DNA of 64,000 nucleotides, taken from Pigmentiphaga humi. GTDB lineage: Bacteria > Pseudomonadota > Gammaproteobacteria > Burkholderiales > Burkholderiaceae_B. Made by a program: the position numbers and the translations under genes. Location of the stretch: assembly GCF_900606115.1 (NCBI RefSeq), contig NZ_UWPJ01000012.1, positions 89,025 through 153,024 on the forward strand. The letters are read 5' to 3'. Shown piece by piece: positions 25,392 through 33,743 of the stretch; the stretch's first letter is position 1; every line of letters starts with the position of its first letter. Under the pieces are notes generated by a model. It worked only from the letters and a program-made list of their open reading frames with translations. It made no database searches and was not told the DNA's origin.

Positions 25392-27655
25392 GACTCCTCC
25401 TCGCTCCAGGTATTGTCGCTGCCCGGCGGATCGAGCTGGCGGGTCTGCGCCTGGTGCAGGCGATAGTACGCGCCGCCCTTGGCGATGAGGTCTTCGTGGC
25501 GGCCTTCCTCGACGATGCGGCCGCGGTCCAGCACCACCAGGCGGTCGGCCCGGCGCAGCGTGCTCAGGCGATGCGCCACGGCAATCGTGGTGCGGCCCTG
25601 CACCAGGTTGTCCAGGGCCTTCTGGATCTCCTGCTCGGTGGAGGTATCCACCGAAGATGTCGCTTCGTCCAGGATCAGGATACGCGGATCGATAAGCAGC
25701 GCCCGGGCGATCGAAATACGCTGGCGCTCACCGCCCGACAAGGCCTGGCCCCGCTCGCCCACCAGCGAGTCGTAGCCGTGCGGCAGCCGCAGGATGAACT
25801 CGTGGGCATGGGCCGCCCGCGCCGCGGCGACGATTTCCGCGCGCGTGGCATGGGGCTTGCCGTAGGCGATGTTCTCGGCCACGGTGCCGAAGAACAGGAA
25901 GGGCTCCTGCAGCACGACGCCGATGTTGTGGCGGTACTCGGGGATGGACAGCGCGCGGATGTCCACGCCGTCCACCTTGATCGAGCCCTGCGATACGTCG
26001 TAGAAACGGCAGATCAGGTTGACCAGCGTGCTCTTGCCCGAGCCGCTGTGGCCCACCAGGCCGATCATCTCGCCCGGCGCGATGTCCAGGTCGATGCCGC
26101 GCAGCACGGCGCGCGTGCCGTAGCGGAACACCGCGTCGCGGATCTGGATGCGGCCTTCCACATGCGCGAGCGGCACCGGGCTGGCCGGCTCGGGCACGCT
26201 GGAGACGCGGTCCAGGATGTCGAAAATGCGCTTGGCGCCGGCCGCCGCCTTCTGCGTGACCGAGACGATGCGGCTCATGGAATCGAGCCGCAGGTAGAAG
26301 CGGCTGATGTAGGCCAGGAAGGCGGCCAGCACGCCGACCGAGATGCGATGGTTGGCGATCTGCCAGATGCCGAAGATCCAGACCACCAGCAGCCCCACTT
26401 CGGTCAGCAGGATCACGGTGGGCGAGAACATGGACCACACCGTGTTGACCCGGTCGTTGACCGCCAGGTTGTGGTTGTTCGCCTCGCGGAACCGCGCCAC
26501 TTCGCGCTTTTCCTGGGCGAAGGCCTTGACCACGCGAATGCCGGGAATGGTGTCGGCCAGCACGTTGGTGATCTCGGCCCAGTTGCGGTCGACCTTCTCG
26601 AAGCCATGGCGCAGCTTGTCGCGCACCAGGTGGATGAGCCAGGCGATGAAGGGCAGCGGCAACAGCGTGACCAGGGCCAGCCAGGGGTCGATCGAGACCA
26701 GGATGGCCGCGGTCATCAGGATCATCAGCACGTCGGTGGCGAAATCCAGCAGGTGCAGCGACAGGAACACGCAGATGCGGTCGGTCTCGTTGCCGATGCG
26801 CGCCATCAGGTCGCCGGTGCGCTTGCCGCCGAAGTATTCGAGCGACAGCTGCTGCAGGTGCTCGTACGCGCTGGTGCGCAGGTCCGCGCCTATGCGTTCG
26901 CTGACCCAGGCCAGGATGTAGGTGCGGCTCCAGCCCAGCACCCAGGCCACGAGCGCCGCGGCCAGCAGGCCCGAAAGATAGAACCCGGCCAGTTCGTAGT
27001 CGATGGGCTGGCCGTTCTGGAACGGGATCAGCACGTCGTCCATCAGCGGCATGGTCAGGTACGGCGGCACCAGCGTGGCCGCGGTGGACAGGACGGTCAG
27101 GATGAAGCCGGCGATCAGCCGGCCGCGGTACGGACGCGCGAAGCGGCGCAGCCGCAGCAGCGCCCAGCCTTTGGGCGCGCTTTCGGCGTCCTCGTCCTCA
27201 CAGGCGGGGCACACGGACTCGCCCGGCGGCAGCGCGGCGTGGCAGCGCGGGCACGCCGGCGCCAGCCGCACGGCCACGCCCCCCTCGGCCAGCGCCGCGA
27301 GCTGGCGTTCGAATTGCTCGGAAAAGCGCACCGCGCCCACGTGGTGGGCCATGGTCGTGCGCCACAGCGCCAGGCGCTCCCGCGCGTCCGCGAGTTCGAT
27401 CCCCACCACGCCGGCGTGGTCGGACAACGCCAGCTTCAGGCCCTCGTGCAGCGGCCACGCTTTCCAGCCCTGCACGCCCTGCGCCGCCGACAGCAGGCGC
27501 CGCTCGGTCAGGATGAGCAGCCCGCGCGCATAGCGCAGGTCGGTGTCGAGATCCAGCTCGACCCAGGCGCAAAGGCTTTCTCCTTCGGCCATCGAGGGCA
27601 ATGCCTGGTCGCGCCAGGCGTCGGGCAGGGAGGCGAATGGGGAAGGCGCGGTCAT
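25388..27655 (-). CDS. ABC exporter with N-terminal zinc ribbon, cyanophycin-associated
   Basis: A 755-residue half-transporter. It has an unusual cytosolic N-terminal region (about 1-155) ending in a zinc ribbon with Cys135, Cys138, Cys149 and Cys152. Six transmembrane helices of the ABC exporter fold follow (about 165-480), then a nucleotide-binding domain with GHSGSGKST, SGGERQR and ILDEATS. The ATG at 27655 is preferred; the frame can be extended to a TTG at 27673. It is the first gene of a two-gene operon with DUF1854 and diverges from the cyanophycin synthetase pair. Export of a cyanophycin-related peptide, or flipping of a lipid, are both possible. The zinc ribbon is not part of ordinary exporters of this class. 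Confidence 0.85.
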   Translation of the reverse strand: MTAPSPFASLPDAWRDQALPSMAEGESLCAWVELDLDTDLRYARGLLILTERRLLSAAQGVQGWKAWPLHEGLKLALSDHAGVVGIELADARERLALWRTTMAHHVGAVRFSEQFERQLAALAEGGVAVRLAPACPRCHAALPPGESVCPACEDEDAESAPKGWALLRLRRFARPYRGRLIAGFILTVLSTAATLVPPYLTMPLMDDVLIPFQNGQPIDYELAGFYLSGLLAAALVAWVLGWSRTYILAWVSERIGADLRTSAYEHLQQLSLEYFGGKRTGDLMARIGNETDRICVFLSLHLLDFATDVLMILMTAAILVSIDPWLALVTLLPLPFIAWLIHLVRDKLRHGFEKVDRNWAEITNVLADTIPGIRVVKAFAQEKREVARFREANNHNLAVNDRVNTVWSMFSPTVILLTEVGLLVVWIFGIWQIANHRISVGVLAAFLAYISRFYLRLDSMSRIVSVTQKAAAGAKRIFDILDRVSSVPEPASPVPLAHVEGRIQIRDAVFRYGTRAVLRGIDLDIAPGEMIGLVGHSGSGKSTLVNLICRFYDVSQGSIKVDGVDIRALSIPEYRHNIGVVLQEPFLFFGTVAENIAYGKPHATRAEIVAAARAAHAHEFILRLPHGYDSLVGERGQALSGGERQRISIARALLIDPRILILDEATSSVDTSTEQEIQKALDNLVQGRTTIAVAHRLSTLRRADRLVVLDRGRIVEEGRHEDLIAKGGAYYRLHQAQTRQLDPPGSDNTWSEEES

Positions 27656-28006
27656 GAGCGGGGAGTGCCCCAAATTAGCAACATAAGGGTTTGTAACTAT
27701 TTTTGATTCGTGAAATTATGTCAGGATCGCGTAAGTATTATAGTTACCCGCGTTCTTATCCCATACGACCAAATAATGCGTTGTAGCGCCGCATCGGGGG
27801 ATTCCCTAGGCTGCCTCTCGGGCCTTGCCCGTACCGCGTGTGCCCAATACATTTCCGCAGACTGCGTGGAATCCGCCCCCACTATCCGCTTCGCGCGCCC
27901 TCGCGGCATCGGCAGCCCCCGGAGCCGGATCCGCGGTGCCGTGAGCCGGACAGCGCAATTCTGTAGTAGCCGATAGCACCTCGTTCTGGATATTGAACCA
28001 ATCGAT
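27656..28006. promoter_or_regulatory. Divergent intergenic region with a long-spaced inverted repeat
   Basis: The 351-bp gap between the ABC exporter operon and the cyanophycin genes is A/T-rich near 27680-27780. It contains GTAACTAT at 27693-27700 and its exact inverse ATAGTTAC at 27740-27747, centre-to-centre about 47 bp. This could be two half-sites of one regulator controlling both directions. The part from 27875 to 27940 is a decayed copy of the dispersed repeat described below. No gene is supported here. Confidence 0.45.
27875..27940 (+). repeat. Decayed copy of the dispersed hairpin repeat
   Basis: It shares CGCTTCGCGCGCCCT near its start and GGAGCCGGATCCGCGGTGCC at its end with the copy at 63713-63870, but the middle and the left arm of the hairpin are altered. 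It lies upstream of the cyanophycin genes, outside any coding region. Confidence 0.6.
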
Positions 28007-30271
28007 ATGAACCGCAAACGCATTGACATCCTGAACGTGCTATCCCTGCGCGGCCCCAGCATGTGGACATATCCGCCCGTGCTGGAAGCCTGGGTGGACA
28101 TTGGCGAGCTGGAGGATTTTCCCTCCAACCTGATTCCCGGCTTTTACGAGCGCCTGTCCAGCTGGCTGCCTACGCTGATCGAGCACCGCTGCAGCTACGA
28201 CGAGCGCGGCGGCTTCCTGCGCCGGGTGCAGGAAGGCACCTGGCCCGGGCATATCCTGGAGCACGTCACGCTGGAACTGCAGAACCTGGCCGGACTGCCC
28301 GGCGGCTTCGGCAAGGCCCGCGAAACGTCCACCCGCGGCGTGTATCGCGTGGTGGTCAGCGCCTACCAGGAAGAAGTCACCCGCGCCGCCCTGGCCACCG
28401 CGCGCGACCTGGTCATGGCCGCCATCGAGGACCGGCCGTTCGACGTCCCGGGCGCCCTCGACGCGCTGCGCGACCTGGTCAACGAATACTGGCTCGGCCC
28501 CAGCACCGCCAGCATCGTACAGGCGGCCGAAGATAGGCGCATTCCGTACATTCGCCTGAACCAGGGCAATCTGGTCCAGTTCGGCTACGGCGCCGCCCAG
28601 CACCGCATCTGGACGGCCGAGACCGATCGCACCAGCGCCGTGGCCGAAGGCATCGCCTGCGACAAGGACCTCACCAAGAGCCTGCTGCAGGCCTGCGGCG
28701 TTCCCGTTCCCGAAGGACGCATGGTCCAGAACAAGAACGACGCCTGGGAAGCGGCGCAGGACATCGGCCTGCCCGTGGTGATCAAGCCCTGCGACGGCAA
28801 CCATGGACGCGGCGTATTCCTGGACCTGAACACGCGCGAAGCCATCGAGACCGCATTCGGCGTCGCCAGCGGCGAGGGCAGCGGCGTCATCGTCGAACGC
28901 TACGTGCCGGGCAACGAACACCGGCTGCTGGTCGTGGGCGACCGCCTGGTGGCGGCCGCGCGCGGCAAGACCGCGTCGGTGACCGGCGACGGCAAATCGA
29001 CCATCCTCGAACTGATCGCCGCGCAGCTCAACTCCGACCCGCGCCGGGGCAATACGGAAGAGCATCCGCTGAACCTGGTGGCGCTGGATTCGGCGGCCCG
29101 CATCGAGCTCGAACGCCAGGGCTGCCACGGCGACGCCGTCCCGCCCGAAGGCGAGGAAGTGCTGATCCAGCGCAACGGCAACGTCGCCTTCGACTGCACC
29201 GACGAAGTCCATCCCTCCATCGCCGCCCACGTGCGGCTGGCGGCCCGCATCGTCGGCCTGGACATCGCCGGCATCGACCTGGTGGCCGAGGACATCTCCC
29301 GGCCGCTGGAAGAGCAAGGCGGCGCCATCGTCGAAGTGAACGCCGGCCCCGGCCTGCTCATGCACCTGAAGCCCGCCGACGGCCAGCCGCGCCCGGTGGG
29401 CCGCGCAATCGTCGATCACCTTTTCCCCAACGGCGGCGAAGGACGCATTCCGCTGGTCGGCGTCAGCGGCAGCCACGGCACCACCCTGGTGACGCAGCTG
29501 GTCGGCCAGTTCCTGCGCCTGTCCGGGCTGCGCATGGCGGCGGCCTCCAGCGAAGGCCTGTTCTTCGACCGGCGCCGGGTGCAAGCCGACGGCGCAAGCT
29601 GGGAAGCGGCGCGCCGCGCGCTGCGCAACCCCATGATCGAGGCCGCCGTGATCGAGAACGGCGCGCGCGCCATCCTGACCGAGGGCCTGGCCTACGACCG
29701 CTGCCAGGTCGGCGTGATCACCAGCCTGGACCCGGCCCAGACCCATCCCGACCTTTCCATCCTCGAGCCGCAGCAGATCTACAACGTGCTGCGCACCCAG
29801 GTCGACGTGGTGCTGCCGACCGGCTATGCGGTGCTCAACGGCGACGACGGGCAGGTCGCCGACATGGCCCGGCTGTGCGACGGCGAGGCGATCTTCTATG
29901 CGCTCGACCGCGGCAACGCCCGCGTGGCCGAGCACCTGGCGCAAGGCAGGCGCGCGGTCTATGCAGCCGGCGGCGCCATCGTGCTGGCGCAGGGCGAAGC
30001 GGTCACCGAGCTCACGCCGCTGTCGGCCATCCCCTGCCTGGCCGGCCACGGCGACCTCGGACTGGTGCTGGCCGGCGTGGCCGCGGGATGGGCGCTGGAC
30101 CTGCCGCTGGACTGTCTGCGCGCGGGCGTGGAGAGCTACAGCCCCCCCCTACGCGCTTACGCGCGCCCCCCAGGGGGCGGCACTGGCGGACTGGCGGAGC
30201 CAGATCCGCTGTGCCCTGGGTCGGGCGGGGGGCTGGCGTACGCGCCGGGCAGTGCGCAGCACCATGAATAA
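28007..30271 (+). CDS. Truncated CphA2-like cyanophycin synthetase paralogue
   Basis: A 754-residue cytoplasmic ligase related to cyanophycin synthetase. It has an N-terminal domain (1-160), an ATP-grasp domain (about 215-470; VIKPCDGNHGRGV, IVEVNAGPGLLMH) and a partial Mur-ligase-like domain. The Mur P-loop reads GSHGTT at 488-493 where the downstream paralogue has GTNGKTT, so the nucleotide-binding lysine is missing. The Mur C-terminal domain is absent after about residue 711, and the last 43 residues are encoded by a dispersed repeat. Cyanobacterial CphA2 enzymes have a similar reduced Mur part and polymerise beta-Asp-Arg dipeptides through the ATP-grasp site alone, so a comparable one-site activity is likely. 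First gene of the cyanophycin pair, 21 bp before the next start. Confidence 0.85.
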   Translation: MNRKRIDILNVLSLRGPSMWTYPPVLEAWVDIGELEDFPSNLIPGFYERLSSWLPTLIEHRCSYDERGGFLRRVQEGTWPGHILEHVTLELQNLAGLPGGFGKARETSTRGVYRVVVSAYQEEVTRAALATARDLVMAAIEDRPFDVPGALDALRDLVNEYWLGPSTASIVQAAEDRRIPYIRLNQGNLVQFGYGAAQHRIWTAETDRTSAVAEGIACDKDLTKSLLQACGVPVPEGRMVQNKNDAWEAAQDIGLPVVIKPCDGNHGRGVFLDLNTREAIETAFGVASGEGSGVIVERYVPGNEHRLLVVGDRLVAAARGKTASVTGDGKSTILELIAAQLNSDPRRGNTEEHPLNLVALDSAARIELERQGCHGDAVPPEGEEVLIQRNGNVAFDCTDEVHPSIAAHVRLAARIVGLDIAGIDLVAEDISRPLEEQGGAIVEVNAGPGLLMHLKPADGQPRPVGRAIVDHLFPNGGEGRIPLVGVSGSHGTTLVTQLVGQFLRLSGLRMAAASSEGLFFDRRRVQADGASWEAARRALRNPMIEAAVIENGARAILTEGLAYDRCQVGVITSLDPAQTHPDLSILEPQQIYNVLRTQVDVVLPTGYAVLNGDDGQVADMARLCDGEAIFYALDRGNARVAEHLAQGRRAVYAAGGAIVLAQGEAVTELTPLSAIPCLAGHGDLGLVLAGVAAGWALDLPLDCLRAGVESYSPPLRAYARPPGGGTGGLAEPDPLCPGSGGGLAYAPGSAQHHE
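30145..30225 (+). repeat. Dispersed hairpin repeat, coding copy in the CphA2-like gene
   Basis: The copy starts with CCCCCTACGCGCTTACGCGCG and ends near CCTGGGTCGGG. Positions 30179-30215 fold into a 37-nt hairpin of three paired segments (GGCAC/GTGCC, GCGGA/TCCGC, CTGGC/GCCAG) around a GGA loop, with one bulged A. It is read in frame as GTGGLAEPDPLCPGSG at the C-terminus of the upstream synthetase, in the same frame as the copy at 63713-63870. Confidence 0.8.
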
Positions 30272-30292
30272 ATGAATCAGGAACACAGACAC

Positions 30293-32911
30293 ATGGAAGT
30301 CTCACGTATCCGCGCGCTGCGGGGCCCCAATCTGTGGAGCCGCCGCACCGCGCTCGAAGCGATCGTTTCCTGCGACGAGGCCGAACGCGACATCGCCCGC
30401 ATCGCCGGCTTCGAAGACCGCCTGCGCGCGCGCTTTCCCGCCATCGGACTGCTCCAGCCCGTGGGGCAGGAGAACGCGATCCCGCTGGCGCGCGCGCTGG
30501 GCCTGACGGCGCTGGCGCTGCAGGCGCAGGCCGGCTGCCCGGTCACCTTCCTGGCCGCGGTGCCCACGCTGGAATCCGGCATCTACCAAGTCGCGGTCGA
30601 GTACACCGAAGAAGCGGTGGGCCGGCTGGCGCTGGAGCTGGCCGAGCAGCTGTGCGCGGCCGCCGTGCGGGATGCGCCCTTCGATCTCGAAGCCGCGCTG
30701 GCCCGGCTGCGCGATCTCGACGAAGACGTGCGCATCGGCCCCAGCACGAGCGCAATCGTGCAGGCCGCCGTGCAGCGCGGCATCCCGTTCCGCCGCCTGA
30801 CCGAGGGCAGCCTGGTCCAGTTCGGCTGGGGCAAGCGCCAGCGGCGCATCCAGGCGGCCGAAATGGACCGCAGCAGCGCCATCGCCGAATCGATCGCGCA
30901 AGACAAGGAACTGACCAAGATGCTGCTGCACACGGCCGGCGTGCCGGTGCCGCAAGGACGGCCGGTAAGCGACGCCGAAGACGCCTGGGCCGCAGCGCAG
31001 GAGATCGGCGCCCCGGTGGTGGTCAAGCCGCAGGACGGCAACCAGGGCAAGGGCGTGGCGGTCAACGTCTCGACCCGCGAACAGGTGCTCGCGGCCTACG
31101 AAGTGGCCGAGCGCTACGGCTCGTCGGTCATGGTCGAGCGCTACATCCCCGGCCACGATTTCCGCCTGCTGGTGGTCGGCAACGCGCTGGTGGCGGCCTC
31201 GCGGCGCGATCCGCCCCAGGTGTTCGGCGACGCGGTCCACACCATCCGCGAACTGGTCGAGGAGGTCAACAAGGATCCGCGGCGCGGCGAAGGCCACGCC
31301 ACCAGCCTGACCAAGATCCGGCTGGACGACATCGCCATGGCCACGCTCGCCAAGTCCGGCTATACGCCCGACTCGGTCCCGCCCAAGGGCGCGCTGGTGA
31401 TCCTGCGCAACAACGCCAACCTGAGCACGGGCGGCACCGCCACCGACGTGACCGACGACGTGCATCCGGAATTCGCCGCCCACGCCATCGCCGCGGCGCG
31501 CACCGTCGGCCTGGATATTTGCGGGGTGGACGTGGTCGCCGGCACCGTCATCCAGCCCATGGAAAGCCAGGGCGGCGCCATCGTCGAGGTCAACGCCGCG
31601 CCGGGCCTGCGCATGCACCTCGCGCCTTCCTACGGCAAGCCGCGCGCGGTGGGCGAAGCCGTCATCGCCGACATGTTCGCGTCCGACGACGACGGCCGCA
31701 TCCCGCTGGTGGCCGTAGCCGGCACCAACGGCAAGACCACGACCGTGCGCCTGATCGCCCACCTGCTCGGCGCGAAGGGCCACACCGTGGGCATGACCAA
31801 TTCCGACGGCGTCTACATCGGCGCGCAGCGCATCGACGTGGGCGACTGCAGCGGCCCGCGCAGCGCGCGCAACGTGCTGCTGCACCCCGACGTGGACGCG
31901 GCGGTGTTCGAAACCGCGCGCGGCGGCATCCTGCGCGAAGGCCTGGGCTTCGACCGCTGCGACGTCGCGGTGGTCACCAACATCGGCATGGGCGACCACC
32001 TGGGCCTGAACTTCATCAGCACCGTCGAAGACCTCGCCGTGGTCAAGCGCGTGATCGTCGAGAACGTCGCGCCCACCGGCACCGCCGTGCTCAACGCCGC
32101 CGACGCCAACGTCGCGGCCATGGCCGAAGCCTGCCCGGGTTCGGTGATCTTCTTCTCCAGCGACCGCCAGCACACGCTGATCACGACCCATCGCGCCAAG
32201 AACCAGCGCGTGGTCTACCGCGACGGCGACGACATCGTCGCGGCACAGGGCGGCGAGGAACACCGCATCGCGCTGGCCGGCATTCCCATCACCTACGACG
32301 GCGCCATCGACTTCCAGGTCGAGAACGCGATGGCGGCCATCGCCGCCGCCTGGGCGCTGGGGCTGGATTGGGACACCGTGCGTCGCGGCGCGGGCAGCTT
32401 CGTCAACGACGCGCAGACCGCTCCCGGGCGCTTCAACCGCTTCACCTTCCGCGGCGCCACCGTTTTCGCCGACTACGGCCACAACCCCGACGCCATCCAT
32501 GCGCTGGTGCGCGCGATCGAGCGCATGCCCGCCAACCGGCGCTCGGCGGTCATCAGCGGCGCCGGCGACCGGCGCGACATCGACATCCAGAAGCAGACCG
32601 AAATCCTCGGCGCGGCGTTCGAGCAGGTCGTGCTGTACGAAGACCAATGCCAGCGCGGCCGCCAGGACGGCGAGGTGCTGGCGCTGCTGCGGCGCGGCCT
32701 GGAAGGCGCCACCCGCACGCGCGACGTGCGCGAGATCCGGGGTGAGTTCCTCGCCATCGATACGGCCCTGGACGAATTGCAGCCGGGCGACCTGTGCCTG
32801 ATCCTGGTCGATCAGGTGGAAGAGGCGCTGGCCCACATTGCCGGGCGCATCGCCGACGACGCGCTCAAGGGCGCGACGCTGTCCCCAGCCGGTCTATCAG
32901 CCGCGCATTGA
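30293..32911 (+). CDS. cphA: Cyanophycin synthetase
   Basis: An 872-residue enzyme that builds multi-L-arginyl-poly-L-aspartate by adding Asp to the backbone and Arg to each side chain at the expense of ATP. All parts are present: an N-terminal domain (1-160), an ATP-grasp domain (about 210-460; VVVKPQDGNQGKGV, IVEVNAAPGLRMH) and a complete Mur-ligase domain with P-loop GTNGKTT at 477-483, then NALRY-independent segments ending in ADYGHNPDA and SGAGDRRDID. The ATG at 30293 follows AGGAACACAG; an ATG at 30272 would add seven residues. Its 3' end overlaps the convergent arginase-like gene by 47 bp. No cyanophycinase is in the window. Confidence 0.93.
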   Translation: MEVSRIRALRGPNLWSRRTALEAIVSCDEAERDIARIAGFEDRLRARFPAIGLLQPVGQENAIPLARALGLTALALQAQAGCPVTFLAAVPTLESGIYQVAVEYTEEAVGRLALELAEQLCAAAVRDAPFDLEAALARLRDLDEDVRIGPSTSAIVQAAVQRGIPFRRLTEGSLVQFGWGKRQRRIQAAEMDRSSAIAESIAQDKELTKMLLHTAGVPVPQGRPVSDAEDAWAAAQEIGAPVVVKPQDGNQGKGVAVNVSTREQVLAAYEVAERYGSSVMVERYIPGHDFRLLVVGNALVAASRRDPPQVFGDAVHTIRELVEEVNKDPRRGEGHATSLTKIRLDDIAMATLAKSGYTPDSVPPKGALVILRNNANLSTGGTATDVTDDVHPEFAAHAIAAARTVGLDICGVDVVAGTVIQPMESQGGAIVEVNAAPGLRMHLAPSYGKPRAVGEAVIADMFASDDDGRIPLVAVAGTNGKTTTVRLIAHLLGAKGHTVGMTNSDGVYIGAQRIDVGDCSGPRSARNVLLHPDVDAAVFETARGGILREGLGFDRCDVAVVTNIGMGDHLGLNFISTVEDLAVVKRVIVENVAPTGTAVLNAADANVAAMAEACPGSVIFFSSDRQHTLITTHRAKNQRVVYRDGDDIVAAQGGEEHRIALAGIPITYDGAIDFQVENAMAAIAAAWALGLDWDTVRRGAGSFVNDAQTAPGRFNRFTFRGATVFADYGHNPDAIHALVRAIERMPANRRSAVISGAGDRRDIDIQKQTEILGAAFEQVVLYEDQCQRGRQDGEVLALLRRGLEGATRTRDVREIRGEFLAIDTALDELQPGDLCLILVDQVEEALAHIAGRIADDALKGATLSPAGLSAAH

Positions 32912-33743
32912 GCGCGAGCTGCTGCGCCTGCCAGTCGGCCAGGCGCTCGGCCGACGGCGCCTGCTGGCCGTCGGCGGCGCTCAGCCAGCGCTTCCACCAC
33001 GCGCGGTAGCGATACAGCGACACCTCGCCGGTGATGTCGCTGCCGATCACGGTGCCGGCGAGCGCATCCAGCGCGGCGTACAGGTGCGATTCGCGCAGCA
33101 CGCCCTGGTCCCAGTTCGTCCGGGCCACGTCGGGGCTGAACACGTCCTTGTCGATGGAAACATAGGCCGGCTCGCGCGATGCGGCCAGCATGGGCAGGAC
33201 CGCCTGCATCAGCGCCTCGGGCCCGGCGAAGCTGCGCACCGCGCTTCCCAGGCCGGCCATCCTGGCCCAGCCCACGCCCACGTCCATGCACCAGTAGCTC
33301 AGCTTGCCCGCCGCCAGCGGCCGCAGGTAATTCTCCCAGCTGTGCCGCCAGCCCACGTCGCCCGAGGTAATGCCGATCACGTGCACGTGCGAGACGAAAG
33401 GCAGCCGGGCCACGCGCCGCACCCACGAGCCGCAATGGATGCCGAAGGCGTAGCGCATGTTGTCCGGATGGTTGTCGAACACGATCACCCGGAACGGTCC
33501 GCGCTCGTGCCGGCGCTCGATCAGCGGCCAGCTCAGGTGATGGAAATCGCCGCTGCCCATCAGTACCGGACCATGGCTGGCCGGCATGCGCGCATCCAGG
33601 TGGTCGCGCAGCCTGCGAAAGGCGGCGAGCGAGCAGCCGAAGCGCGCGGTCTCCTGCCAGTCCTGCAGCGGCACCACCTCGGCGCCCGGCATGCCGAGGC
33701 AGGAACCGTCGAAATCCAGCACCAGCGGCGCAGGCGTGCTCAT
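32865..33743 (-). CDS. Arginase/agmatinase-fold (ureohydrolase) protein
   Basis: A 292-residue metallohydrolase-fold protein. The manganese ligands of the family are all in place: a histidine in GSGDFHHL (68/69), Asp90, His92 and Asp94 in FDNHPDN, and Asp198 and Asp200 in SIDKDVF. It is divergent from known arginases, so the substrate may be an arginine derivative, agmatine or another guanidino compound. It is last in a minus-strand operon with an acyltransferase (4-bp ATGA overlap) and a class III aminotransferase, and its 3' end runs 47 bp into cphA on the opposite strand. An arginine-processing role fits the arginine-rich polymer made next door. Confidence 0.78.
   Translation of the reverse strand: MSTPAPLVLDFDGSCLGMPGAEVVPLQDWQETARFGCSLAAFRRLRDHLDARMPASHGPVLMGSGDFHHLSWPLIERRHERGPFRVIVFDNHPDNMRYAFGIHCGSWVRRVARLPFVSHVHVIGITSGDVGWRHSWENYLRPLAAGKLSYWCMDVGVGWARMAGLGSAVRSFAGPEALMQAVLPMLAASREPAYVSIDKDVFSPDVARTNWDQGVLRESHLYAALDALAGTVIGSDITGEVSLYRYRAWWKRWLSAADGQQAPSAERLADWQAQQLALNARLIDRLGTASRP

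Noticed and set aside
30121..30271. Possible frameshift that cut off the Mur C-terminal domain of the CphA2-like gene.
   Set aside because: No remnant of the Mur C-terminal domain is found in any frame between 30271 and the cphA start 21 bp later, so this is a real truncation with a repeat-encoded tail, not a frameshift.
30302..32836. An 844-residue open frame antisense to cphA, and a similar 669-residue one antisense to the CphA2-like gene.
   Set aside because: Composition is the mirror of a strongly biased high-GC gene (His, Asp, Arg, Gly, Val rich), there is no RBS or domain, and the sense strand encodes clear enzymes.
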